Below are positions 1-10,599 of a stretch of DNA of 64,000 bases, piece after piece. Every line of letters starts with the position of its first letter. Within the stretch, counting starts at the first letter, position 1. The DNA is from Nageia nagi (taxonomy: Eukaryota > Pinophyta): positions 46,066,001 through 46,130,000 of the forward strand of contig JBITNC010000001.1 in assembly GCA_050084985.1 (NCBI GenBank), in the 5' to 3' direction. The position numbers and the translations under genes were made by a program. The notes below the pieces were generated by a model that did no database searches, was not told the DNA's origin, and was given only the letters and a program-made list of their open reading frames with translations.

Positions 1-834
1 AAGAGTATAACTATGTCAGCATCCCTTTTCCAATTTTTCATAAGATCTTTTCCATGCAATGTGAGCTCATAATTTGTATAGGTCCACCCTATAATTCCCT
101 AAGAGTATGCTCTTGTTAATCTATCTTAAAGGTCATCCATAGCTCTATAAAATTCCACTACATGGTACCCAAAGTTCTCAGCCATTGTACCTTCAAAACT
201 ATATCACATCCCCCAAGTGGTAAAGCATACATGCCACTTTTCAAAGTATAGTGGTCCATGCTCAATTTGACATTGTGATATGTGCCTTTACATGCTATTT
301 TTCCTTCATTACCAACCATAACCTCAAAATTATTTGTAGGGTGGATGTAATAGTCAACAACCTTAGCCACTCATGGATCAATGAAATTATGAGTACTTCT
401 CAAATCCAATAATATTATGAAAAGATGCTTCTTAAAAAACCCTTTAACCTTCATAGTTTGAGGGGTAGTAATTCCTACTAATGCATTGTAAGAGATAATA
501 AGGGCCTCCTCATCTAAAATTTCCTCTGTAGCCTCTTTGGGTGCACTCTCATATTCCTCCTCACTAGGAGCATCAACATTAAGCAAATATAACTTTTATT
601 ATGTATAATAATTACCATGAATAAATTTCTCATCATAATTATAGCATAAACCCTTCTTTTAATGCTCTTCCATTTCCTCCCATGTTAACTTCTTAGTTTG
701 CATTGTGCGATTCGATGGTAGGGTACTTATGTTATTAGAAGAATGGGAAATATTATGTGTTTTTGTGAATGGGGATCTTACATTTCATCGATGACCATTG
801 GCTTTATCTTCAATGATCTTAGAGCTCATTTTAT
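1..834 (-). pseudogene. Ty3/gypsy gag C-terminus and protease fragment (element J)
   Basis: Minus-strand relic of a gypsy polyprotein, read from about 830 down to 1. A zinc-knuckle-like stretch (KKGLCYNYDEKF, about 600-665) follows a KKLTWEEME segment typical of plant gypsy gag C-termini; the second Cys of the knuckle is Tyr. The protease follows at 158-586: GITTPQTMKVKG leads into LLDLRSTHNFID, where the family has D-S-G at the active site and this copy has D-L-R. The distal protease motif PLGGCDIVLKVQWLRTLG is well kept. Stops and a frame change separate the pieces. Reverse transcriptase would lie left of the window. The fragment joins copia element A at about 834/835 without an LTR, so it is truncated. 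Family assignment is firm; lineage within gypsy is not determined. Confidence 0.8.
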
Positions 835-2200
835 CAAGGTTGATTGATAATACTCTAGGTGTATGATACCATCAAGAACCTTTTCCTTGATGAAATGGAC
901 CTAGATTTTCACATGTTTTATTCTTTGATGGAATACATAATTTTTAGCCAAAGAAATAACTGACTAATTATCTAAAGAAATTAGAGATAATCTAGTTTTC
1001 TCATACCTAATTTCTTTAAAAATATGCCTAAGGAAAATAGCTTCCTAGGATGCAATAGAAATGGCTTGGTATTCATCTTCTATATTGGAAAGAGAAATAG
1101 TAGGCTACTTCTTGGTGGCCAAAGAGATAGCACCTAAACCAATGCTAAACACATATGCAAAGGTTGAATTCCTATCATCTATATCTCACCCATAGTTAGA
1201 ATCTAAGAACCTTGAGATAACAAATAAGAAAAACTTGGAATACTTGAGAGAAAGATCCTTCATCCCTACAACATACCTCAAGATTTGCTTAATAGGAATG
1301 AGGTGCTCAACATATAGTTTTTGCATGAATTGAGCTATCATATTCACTATAAAGGTAATATCTAGCCTGAAAATAGTTAAGTTAATAAGACTTCCAATTA
1401 ATTTCCTATAAGCTATAGAATCTACCAACTAAGAGTTACATCTTAAGGAAATAGTGATTCTAGGAGAGACTAGGATCGTAACATGTCTACACTCCTCCAT
1501 TCCAAACTTTTGTAAGATGTTTGCTATAGACTTGGATTGACTAAGATAAGTATAATCCTTGTATTGGTACACTCTCATTCTAAGTTAGTAATGCAAGAGA
1601 TCAAAATCAATCATTTCAAATTTTTTCTTAACTTTGGATATGTACTCTTGAATGATTTCATCGTTGTTCTCAATTATCAAAAGATCATCCACATAAAGGA
1701 GAATCAAGACCATATCTTTTCCTTGATTGAGCACATATAAATTAGAGTCAAAGAAACACTTAGAGGATCCAATGTGTGTAAAGTATCCTAAAATCTTATT
1801 ATACTAGGCTCTAGGTGCTTGCTTAATTCCATACAATAACTTCTTTAGCTTGCACATAAATGACTCTTTTCCTTCTATAATAAACCTTTCTGGTTTATTC
1901 ATGTATATTTGTACATCTAAGTCACCATTGATAAATGCACTCTTGACTTCAAATTGAAAAACTTTCCATCCCTAAGTTGCTGAAAGAGCAAGTCTAATTA
2001 TAACAATAGGCATCTTTACCATGGGAGAAAAGTTTTCCTCATAATCCACATTGTATTTTTGAGCAAAACCTTCGGCTACTAATCTTGCTTTGTATTTCTC
2101 AATATCTCCAATTGAATTGAAATTGACTTTATAGATCCACTTATTTCTAATCACATTCCTCTCACTTGGATAAGAAACCAAGTCTCAAGTTTTGTATTTC
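835..2200 (-). pseudogene. Element A reverse transcriptase and RNase H relic
   Basis: Degraded copia RT and RNase H. RT starts near 2180 with a conserved NKWIYKVNFNSIGDIEKYKA stretch (core at about 1972-2181), then EVKSAFINGDLDVQIYM and the catalytic block LLYVDDLLI at about 1700, in which YVDD is intact. Downstream are RKLIGSLINLTIFRLDITF (1186-1428) and an RNase H with DIDDRNSTFAYVF (family DRDDRKST) and LSNIEDEYQAIS. A TAA or TAG occurs in several places where the family has Gln or Trp. The end of pol lies at the 834/835 junction, so the last tens of residues and the 3' UTR are lost. Non-functional. Confidence 0.8.
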
Positions 2201-3420
2201 ATAAGCATCTCATACTCCACTTTCATGGCTTCTATCTAGCACTCTTAAATCTTATTTGATAATGAGGGCTCATTATTGTTATCAATTTTAGAAAATAATA
2301 ATTTGTTTAAGGTCATGCTCCTAATAATCCTTTGTGTTAGAGAATTTTTCTCCTAGGGTGACTTATCTACATCAATATCCAACTAGCTAGATGCAACATA
2401 TAAGTCATATGGATTATCAACATTCTTATTAGAAATAGACTCTTTAAGAAGTTCATTGAACTTTACATCCCTTGAAATGAAAAATCCTTTTTAGGATGGA
2501 GAGTAAGTCTTGTAGCCTCTATGCTAATTTTCATAACCCATAAAGATGCATTTTTCAACTCTTTTGTCTAACTTTTTCCTTTTTTCAAAAACAATGTAGA
2601 AGAAAGCTTTGTAACCAAACATCCTAAGATGGGAAATGTTAGGTTTTATTCTTAACCAAGACTTGAAAGTATTTTTACTCTAAAAAAATTTGGTGGGACA
2701 CCTATTAAATGTGTAAATAGTAGTTCTCATAGCTTCACTAAGAAGAAACTAGAAACATTACCTAACATGTATCTAGCCATCTCCATAATTATCCTATTTT
2801 TCCTTTCGGTAATACCATTTTACTGAGGAGTGTAGGGAATTGTAAACTACCTCTTGATTCCATACTTGGTGCAATAGACATTAAACTTATTGCTATTATA
2901 TTCTCCCCATTATTTGATCTCAACATCTTAATTTTGAGGTTAGTTTGATTTTCAACTAAGGCTTTAAAATTCCTAAAACTCTCAAAGGTTTGATCCTTGT
3001 GCTCAAGTAGATAGCCAAAATTCATTCTACTATAGTCATTAATAAAGGTTAAGATGTTAGATGCTCCTCTAAGTGACTTAGTCTAAAATAGACCCATCAA
3101 ATCTGAATGCATAAGTTGAAGGTAAAATTGATATACCCTTTTTGCCTTATCTTTTTCAAATCTTTATATATTCATCTTGCCTAGGATGCACTTCTCATAT
3201 ATACCAATTGAAGGTAAAATTGAAAAAAAACCTTCCACAAGTTCTTGGTCTTTCATGACTTGATTACTCTTGTAGTTAAATTTCTCTAAATGTTGGTGCC
3301 AAAGATTACCTTTAGAACACACATTTGTACAAGACACATCTTTGTTGGAACTTGATCCATAATGTAGAGATCATCTTTTATTGATCCATTAACCAACATG
3401 GAAAGTCTCTTCTTAATGCA
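2201..3420 (-). pseudogene. Element A integrase relic
   Basis: Copia GAG-pre-integrase and integrase core on the minus strand. NGSIKDDLYIMDQVPTKMC (about 3360-3420) matches the pre-integrase block of element B. The first catalytic Asp is kept in HSDLMG (about 3105). The second site reads LRSNNGEN where the family has LRSDNGGE, an Asp-to-Asn change (about 2895). The Glu region YTPQ-stop-NGITERKN keeps Glu but has a stop at a conserved Gln (about 2795-2830). The C-terminal part includes LRMFGYKAFFYIVFEKRKKL (about 2560-2625). Several frameshifts are present. Family assignment comes from motif order and from parallel alignment with B. Confidence 0.75.
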
Positions 3421-3489
3421 ATATCAAACTTTACCTTGGGATTTGGTTTGCTTGCCTTGCCTTTTCCATCTCTTTCCTTGAAGTCTTTG

Positions 3490-4220
3490 TTATTGCCATT
3501 GTTGTTATTATTGTTTCATCTTTTCTAAAACCTTTTAAAGGAGAAAGGATAAGATTTTTTATGATGATTAAACTTCTTCTTAAAAGGAGTTTTTGTTTCT
3601 CCTAGAGCAATGTTATTTTCCTTCGAAGAAGAGATCAACAACTTTTTGTTAAGAGTTTCTTCATACTTCAAAAGGAACCTTGAAAGGTTCTCGATGAAGA
3701 AGACTTCTTCATCATCAAGCCTATTATCAATTACCATCACAAAATTACTAAACTTTGAAGAAAGGATTTGGATAATGATGAAGACCATGAACTAATTGTT
3801 GATCCAGTTGCACTCATACAAAATAAGTTAGATCCTAAGATTAATGATTTTGTTCAAGTAGATGGCAATATTTTTATCTTCCCATTGATGATATTGAAGC
3901 AAATTTTGGAGAGTAGTGAACCTTATTGAAAAATTAGATCCAAGGTAAATCTTCTTAAGCTTATCCCAAGCTTCCTTTGCTAATGTTGGTAATGAAATCA
4001 TAAGGAGCACATCATCTAACACTACACAAAAAATCATGGAGGTTTCCAATTCATTCTTTGTATTATATGCCTCAAGTGCCTTCTTATTTGTAGGAGCAAT
4101 GAGGTTCTCATTTATAGTTTGCCAAATCTTTCTTGCCTATAATTCAACTCTCATCCAAGGTTCCCAAATACCAAACTTGGAATCATCAAGAATGTGCTTG
4201 GGTAAGAAGGTGTCTTCCAT
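3490..4220 (-). pseudogene. Element A gag relic (zinc knuckle and protease deleted)
   Basis: Copia gag. The ATG is at 4220; the first residues read MEDTFLPKHILDDSKFGIWE, the usual start of this family and matching the gag starts in elements B (62087) and C (31151). The central UBN2-type part (3828-4049) includes EAWDKLKKIYLG and LQYHQWEDKNIAIYLNKI. The C-terminal part (3525-3788) includes LENLSRFLLKYEETLNKK-like text. A stop follows MRVEL. Directly after the basic tail near 3490 the sequence enters the pre-integrase block, so the zinc knuckle and protease (about 400 bp in B, 60960-61320) are absent here. Confidence 0.8.
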
Positions 4221-7091
4221 TTGCTACATAAGAATGTGAAAAAATAATTTGGTGTTGTAAAACAACATTATATGTTTAGTTTTAATCATCCATACATGTT
4301 TTAGATTTATTCAAGTAAATCAATCATACATGTAAATTTTAATAAAAGGACATGCTTATCAAAGTTCATATGTGCAAATGTTTACGATAGAAACTCATAA
4401 ATAACCCATGTACCCAACACTTTTATCATCACCAAGAATCATAAATGTAGAGAGATATGTTGAAGCTACTTTTCTTATATAAAATTAGGCCTTCACTTGA
4501 ATGCCTGCAAGGTGGAGCCTAGGTGCTACCAATCCTCAACATGTTCACCTTGGGTAGTAATATACTCTCACAAGGAGGAGTACCTACTATTTTTCAAGGT
4601 TATCACATATATTGGATCAAATAAAGTATTAATCTTGATTAGGTTTCAATTTGTCCTTCTATACTATCAAGATAATCCCTATATGGACATGCAGACATAT
4701 AGTATCACTAGACACATGTATATCCACCTATTAGAGTTATATCCAAACCAACTAAGGAATTAGGGGCAATTGAGAAGTATAGATTTTTCACCATTTGGAT
4801 CATTGGACTAAAGGCTCTAATATGCCTATCCTCACCTTGTGGCTTTCCAAACAAGTCATGTTGCAAAATGTACATGTGGATGTATTCATTTTAGGGGGTT
4901 GTTCAATCAATGTTTGTGTTTTTTGCGTAAGTAAATAAAGCAAATGTGCAAAACATGAAGTAAAGTGCATAAATGAAACATCATCCATTTGTAACTTGAA
5001 ACCTGAGAGTCCAATGGGTTTTGTTTACCAACCCTTAAAGGACATATTTACATCATTCCTTATTTTGCACAAGTCCATTTCATACTTTGCATAGAAAAAA
5101 TAAAGAATTTTCTCATGTCCTTTCATAAGGAATTTAAATACTTAATAAGCATAAACATGCATCATTTTCGTAGTTTGCACAAGTTCATTCGTAAATTTTG
5201 CATAAGGAATTTATATAAAAAATGAATACTTAGAGAGGTATCAAATATCCTAAGAATTCATCCATTCATCATAAAAATTTTTTAACTATAACCATAAAAC
5301 TTCCCTCTTTTTACTTAAAAAGGATCCCTTCAATGAATGCTTAGGATAGAATGCTAAAAATTTTATATATATAAAACAAATGAGGCTAAGTTCTCATTTT
5401 TACTATACTAAAAAGGCATTTTAAAAAATTAATATCCTTTTCTTTAGCAATTTCAAAAATATATATACTCCCCTTAATATTTTTAGAAATAACACTATGT
5501 GAAAAAAGGTGTAAATCTAGAAGTATTAAAAATGTAAATTTAAATTGCTAAGAAATTATTGGATACTTGCCATATTTTTCTAAAAGTAGAAAGGCATGTA
5601 AGATAAATGAATACTATCATAAGTATGAATAATAAATTTTCTCCTAATTTTAAGAGTTATAAATATTTTCCTCCTTTCCTTTTCTTGAAAAAAGTGCTAA
5701 ACTTTTAATACTTATCATCATAGGCATCTAAGTAAAGCATCATAATAAATTTCCTTTCCTTATTTAAGAGTAAATCCAAAAAAATTCCTCAAATCAACAT
5801 TAAACCTATTAGAAAATGTAATGAAGAGTACTAAACTAAAGAGGAAAAGGCATGTACTCAATTTAGAGGTAGAAGGAAATTAAATGACTTAATCATGACT
5901 AGAACAAATTTTCCAAAGAAGGGATTGAAGGGCATGGTGGAGAGGAAAGAGTCAATGGAGGAGAAAGATGCCATCCATAGAGTAGAGGGAGTCTAGACAT
6001 GTAGTATTAGGAGGAGGGTGGATCTAGAAAGGAGCTAAAGGAACTACATGTAAAAGAGATGCACAAAAAGTGAAGGAAGGGGCACACACATGAGAGATGG
6101 TGGCTAGGGCACAAAAGGAAGGAGGATACACCACAAGGGTGATGCATGGAGTAAGTTAAAAGGGATATAAGGGCCATTTTTATTTATAGACACATGTGAG
6201 ACAAAGATAATGGCCATGAGGGCCTTCCCCCTTCCTAGAATGAGAGTTGGATGTAGTGAGGGTTTGTGATGAAGCTCACATATGTAGATCTCAAAAGAAG
6301 GACCTGCATTGAAACAAGGGCATGTTGGAGATGTGAAGTCTCCTTTAAAAAACAAATAGTGCTAAGATAGGTTGATACACATGAAGTCTCCTTTAAAAAA
6401 AAAGATAGTTTTTAGCCAAAGGAAATTGGATGAGAGTTTGAGTAGTTAGGCTAAGAAGTCACAAGGAAAAGGCCTCCATCTTGCTATGCCTGATAAGGGC
6501 ATGATTTTTTTGAAGTGAAATGAATTTTTTTTTTGTTTTGAAAAACAAAATCTCAATAAAGAAGTTTTTGAAGATATTAAATTTAAAAACATAATTTCCT
6601 CCTCCTTTTCCCTTTTTTATTAAGTAGTAGCAATTTTGTTTTTGTGTATATTAATCCTTTTTAATATAAAAAATAGCCTTTTAATATAAAAGATTATAAC
6701 AACATAGTGAGCAATTTTGAAAAAAATTGCAAGTAACAAAAAGATTAGTATAAACAAATGAATTGCATCATATTGCTATTTTTAAGTATATTTAGAAAAA
6801 TTAAGTAGCACATAGCACTAAATATGTTAGTGTTAATATTACACAAATTTTATATACTAACCCTTTTTTATTAAAAGAATAGCAATTTTGAAAAAACATT
6901 TGCAAGTAACATAGGAGGTTAGTATAAAAGAAATGTGGTAGCCATATTTTGTTTAAAAAAAGGAACTAACACATAGAAAATAATATGTTAGTATCATAAT
7001 GCAATAATCCAAAAAAAAGGAAGGGTGATTATACCTTCACAATATTTTTACCTTAACAAAGATGTAGATAGACCTCCAAGATGAAGAGTCT
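4221..7091 (-). other. Element A leader (5' UTR), main part
   Basis: About 2.9 kb between the primer site (after excising F) and gag, without credible coding. It is homologous to the leader of element B: for example, the block around 5000-5060 matches 62840-62900, and 4480-4560 matches 62320-62390. It contains A- and T-runs and a 171-bp spaced repeat (6710-7005). Open frames here, such as 6104-6355, show no family motif and were not called. Confidence 0.7.
6710..7005. repeat. About 171-bp imperfect direct repeat in the A leader
   Basis: Two diverged units start with AGCAATTTTGAAAAA at 6710 and 6881. Each continues through a GCAAGTAACA...TTAGTATAAA block and an ACACATAG...ATATGTTAGT block. 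A third partial start (AGCAATTTT) is at 6629. The order of blocks is the same in both units. Confidence 0.65.
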
Positions 7092-7096
7092 CCAAG
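7092..7096. repeat. Target-site duplication, left copy (CCAAG), element F
   Basis: CCAAG directly outside the F 3' LTR. The same five bases lie directly outside the 5' LTR at 15619-15623. Confidence 0.9.
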
Positions 7097-7962
7097 TGTT
7101 TACAAGTAAAAAATTGAGCATGCAAATAAATGAGCAATAAAGGAAAACATTCACACACTTGAATGCACTTGTAACTTGAGCTACAGATAGCAATTTATAC
7201 ATATAATAATGAAAGATAACAAGTATTTTGACAAATTGATAAAAACTCAAAATTTGCTTGATAAATTCAAGTTCACTGATAAGTATGTAACAAGTAAATA
7301 CAAAATATATGTATGATAAAATAGGCGTAAAATGGCACCACCTATCAAGACTAAAATTATATACCCATTTCATGAAGCACATTTGAAATGAAGCCGATGA
7401 TGAAATCTTGGGATCCAACATTGTCCACACCTGAAATCACGAAGCTAAAAGTCACAAAAGAAGGCTATGGGTGGTGTTCACCACATTGGATAGGAACGTC
7501 AGTGGTCTATATTCATCCACAGAGGAGCACCAATGGCCTTTGATAGGCTATGATCCATCCCCACCAAGTCTACACCCCCACTAAAATCTTGAGATGATTG
7601 CAGTATGATTATCAGATAGGTCTCTCAGTTCTTCAGAATGCTCATAAGAAGGGGATACACAAAATTAGGCTTGATAGGCGGTGTCAAGATACACCTTACA
7701 ATATGATTGCCATTATCAAGACTATACGTGGGATCATGTGTATCCTCGATGATGGACTTACTATTAGATCCCTTATTTATATAGGTAGTAGATAATATGA
7801 CGCACTCCTTGAGTCGGCATGTACCTACATAAGCAAGAGAAACATAGTAAATAATGATATATATTAATGAAATCCAAGATAACATTAATAACTGATTATA
7901 AGTGTAGGCAACTATTTTATAATGTATTAACAAATACATAAATCAAATTTTATGTGTTAACA
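7097..7962 (-). repeat. Element F 3' LTR
   Basis: 866 bp, TG...CA ended in element orientation, paired with 14753-15618. The U3-proximal part (about 7760-7962) is nearly identical to its partner, whereas the rest carries most of the differences. Open frames inside (7053-7430, 7598-7795, 7625-7939) recur in the other LTR and are non-coding. Confidence 0.93.
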
Positions 7963-7975
7963 TATGCCCCACTTT
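7963..7975 (-). other. Element F polypurine tract
   Basis: In element orientation the bases just before the 3' LTR read AAAGTGGGGCATA, a purine-rich plus-strand primer typical of gypsy elements. It directly abuts the LTR start. Confidence 0.75.
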
Positions 7976-8305
7976 GAATGATAAAGTGCAAATCACTAGG
8001 TGCATTAAGATTTTTCATTCAAAGTATACTCAAAATGCCATAGCCAATCAAATATTGATAAGCATAATACCAACACTAATCAATCTAATTTTGATACTGA
8101 ACTATGATAAACTTGAGAAATCTAAACAACATAATGACAAGAGATATGGGTTAAGAAACCCCCTTATGTGATATTCGCCATGTTGCCCCTAGTTGATATT
8201 GTTAGGCTCCAATGATATCCTGCAAAAAGAAAAGACAGCTCTAGGGTCCATAGCCATCTACCAAGAGGTCATAGATGACAATTATCTGTATTTTTGACAT
8301 TTTGG

Positions 8306-8307
<2 letters not shown>

Positions 8308-8376
<69 letters not shown>
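8308..8376. repeat. TA dinucleotide microsatellite
   Basis: About 70 bases of nearly pure alternating TA with one AA interruption near 8340. Confidence 0.95.
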
Positions 8377-8378
<2 letters not shown>

Positions 8379-8428
8379 GTGGAGTACAACCATCTCCTAT
8401 CATTGATGGTTCAGTTCGATGATTCTAT

Positions 8429-8611
8429 GGGAGCTGAACTCCCTACCAAGAGGCATGGTAATTGATATGGAGCTAATACTCCACCAAGGGGCATGCAATG
8501 TGGAGCTACAACTCCACCAAGAGGCATATGATAAATTACTGATAATTTGATAAATCTAACCAAACTAATAAATCTAACCAATCTGGGAGCTAGAACTCCA
8601 CCAAGAGGCAT
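8429..8611 (-). repeat. Four copies of a 26- to 28-bp repeat coding for MPLGGVLAP-like peptides
   Basis: Units at 8429-8456, 8469-8494, 8502-8527 and 8585-8611 share the plus-strand core ACTCCACCAAGAGGCAT. All four lie in one minus-strand frame (8411-8611): the units give MPLGGVLAP, MPLGGVVAP, MPLGGVLAP and, in a weaker copy, CLLVGSSAP. Spacers of 7 to 57 bp separate the units. There is no independent evidence that the frame is translated; the repeat may act at the DNA or RNA level. Confidence 0.7.
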
Positions 8612-8811
8612 AAAGGATCTTCAAACTAGCTGCTTCTACCTTAAAGATGGGACCGTAGGTGGCCTACTTCTAATGGATATGGAGCATGGGCACTCCTCTT
8701 CTGACCTCAAATTGACTCTCTAATTTGGCTCTATGACATTTGCTCACATGATCATTCCTTTAGTATACTTTGCTATGACCCAGACGCATGCATCGACCCG
8801 TAGGCCACCTA

Positions 8812-10140
8812 GATGTAATACTTCTTCAAATGCCTAGCATTGATGGGATTCTTGAGAATCTCTCCATCCAATGTAGATAACTTGTAAGCACCTCTACCAT
8901 ATACTTCTATAATAAGGTATGGTCCAACCCAATTTAGCTCAAACTTTCCCTTAAGCTCATCTTTGGCTGTAGTATTGGAAATATTCTCCTGTAAGACCAT
9001 ATCTCCAACCTCAAAATCCTTAGGGACCACTCTCTTGCCATATGATCTTTTAATCCTCTGTTGATATGCTCTAAGGTGTTCTAATGCAGTGATTCTCTTT
9101 TCATCTAGTGCTTCAAGTTGATTCAATCTTACCTCCAAATATTCTGGTTCCTTCATCACCTCCTTGAGTGCAATCCTCAAAGATGGGATCTCAATCTCAA
9201 GAGGGATAACTGCCTCATCTCCAAACATGAGAGAATATGGGGTAGCACCTGTTACTATCCTTTTTCTTATCCTATATGCCCATAAAGCATAAGGTAATTA
9301 CTGATGCCAATCCTTCCCATTCTTCTTGATATTCTTATCCAATATCCTTTTGATCATCTTATTTGTAGCTTTAGCCTATCCATTACCTTGAGGGTAGTAA
9401 ACTGAAGAAAATCTCTACTCAATCCTCATTTTCTAGCAAAATTCTTTGATATCCTTACCTGTGAAGTTAGCCCCATTGTCCATAACCAACCTTTATGGTA
9501 TGCCAAACCTACAAATGATGTATTCCTTGATGAACTTGATCACATGCTTTTGTATAGCTATTTTTAAAGGGATGGCCTCAACCCATTTCGTATAATATTC
9601 TGTAGCAACTAAGATAAACTTGTGCCCCTCACTAGATGGTGGGTTAATAACACCCATGAAATCCATAGCCCACATAGAGAAAGGCCATGGTGATGTAACA
9701 TAGTTTAATTCCTGAGTTGTTGTAAGCTCAAGATGTGCATGCCTTTGACATTGCTCACATTTCTTGACATGCTCAAAATAGTCATGCTCCATGGTAGGCC
9801 ACCAATAACCCATCCTGATTAGCTTGCCAAAAACTGATCTCCCATTAAAATGCCCCCCACATGCCCCCCCATGATCATGCTCTAATACTATTGCAATTTC
9901 CTTAATAAGAAGGCACCTTAAAAGAATACCATTAAATGACCTTTTGTAAAGCACATCACCGATGATAATGTACCTAGTTGCAAGCCTCTTTATTCTGATT
10001 TGCTCTCGCTTATCAAGAGTAGTATCAATAAAATCATCCTTCAAATATCTATAGATATGTTGGTACCATGGAATCTCCTCATACCCAACTCTTTGGACCA
10101 CACATATTGCACTTTCCTTGGTAGTGGATGAAGTTTCTAG
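8812..10140 (-). pseudogene. Element F integrase
   Basis: Gypsy integrase in near-complete order. The zinc-binding H-H-C-C module spans about 9740-9890, with HDHGGACGGHFNGRS, then MGYWWPTM and KKCEQCQRHA. In the core, the first Asp is in MWAMDFMG (about 9660), FTKW-like YYTKWVEAIPLK is at about 9560, and the second Asp is in VMDNGANFTG (about 9475). The third site reads YYPQGNG-stop-AKATNK (about 9370-9410): the conserved Gln is a stop and the catalytic Glu is Lys. The C-terminal part (8812-9228) is open and includes ALDEKRITALEHLRAYQQR, GDMVLQ and WVGPYLI, followed by the end motif INARHLKKYY. Inactive on sequence. Confidence 0.88.
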
Positions 10141-10179
10141 GTTTTTGATGGTGAAGCTAGTTTCTTTGTCCTCAACTTC

Positions 10180-10575
10180 CAATGGTATAAGCGATGCCAC
10201 ACTTGCCATTGCATCTGCTAGTCTGTTGCTACTCCTTGGGACACTTTCTAATTGATATCCTTTTGAAATGTGTGAGTAACTTGATAACATAATCCCTATA
10301 AGGGATAAGCTTTTCATCTTTGGTCTTGTAAACCTCATTGACCTACTTAACTATTAGCTATGAATCTCCATAAATATGTATCCATGAAATACCAATTTCT
10401 ATAGCTACCTTCAAGCCCAATATAAGAGCTTCACATTCTGCCATATTGTTAGTGCATTCAAATGACAATTTGTAGGACATAGGAATGATTTCATTCTATG
10501 AGGATATTAATGCAATTCCTACTCCTGATCCATGCATACACATGGACCCATCAAAGTATAACTTCCAAGGTTTAG
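10180..10575 (-). pseudogene. Element F second (archaeal-type) RNase H
   Basis: A second RNase H between the RT-linked RNase H and the integrase. It starts WKLYFDGSMCMHGSGVGIAL (about 10510-10570) and continues with NNMAECEALILGLKVAIEIG (about 10390-10450) and IYGDS-stop-LIV (about 10345). The conserved Asp, Glu and Asp are present, but the family's Gln after GDS is a TAG. The tail VPRSSNRLADAMASVASL (about 10200-10250) matches the end of this domain. An extra RNase H in this position is known for the plant Tat clade of gypsy elements and supports that assignment. Confidence 0.85.
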
Positions 10576-10599
10576 ATTCTCTTGTAAATGGAATTCCGA

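Larger units (their letters stand above)
7976..8808 (-). other. Element F 3' untranslated spacer
   Basis: About 830 bp between the integrase stop and the polypurine tract. It holds a TA microsatellite and four copies of a 26- to 28-bp repeat, listed separately. No envelope-like or other domain is recognisable. Confidence 0.6.

Noticed and set aside
1537-1740. Plus-strand frames opposite the copia pol (also at 59063-59338)
   Set aside because: Mirror frames of the minus-strand RT in both A and B; they recur only because the RT sequence is conserved.
7053-7430. A 125-codon minus-strand open frame
   Set aside because: It lies in the F LTR and is broken in the partner LTR; no domain.
7625-7939. 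A 104-codon minus-strand frame present twice (also at 15281-15595)
   Set aside because: The two copies are the LTR pair; high similarity reflects LTR identity, not a conserved gene.
8308-8376. Long TA palindrome as an origin or cruciform element
   Set aside because: A simple dinucleotide microsatellite explains it.
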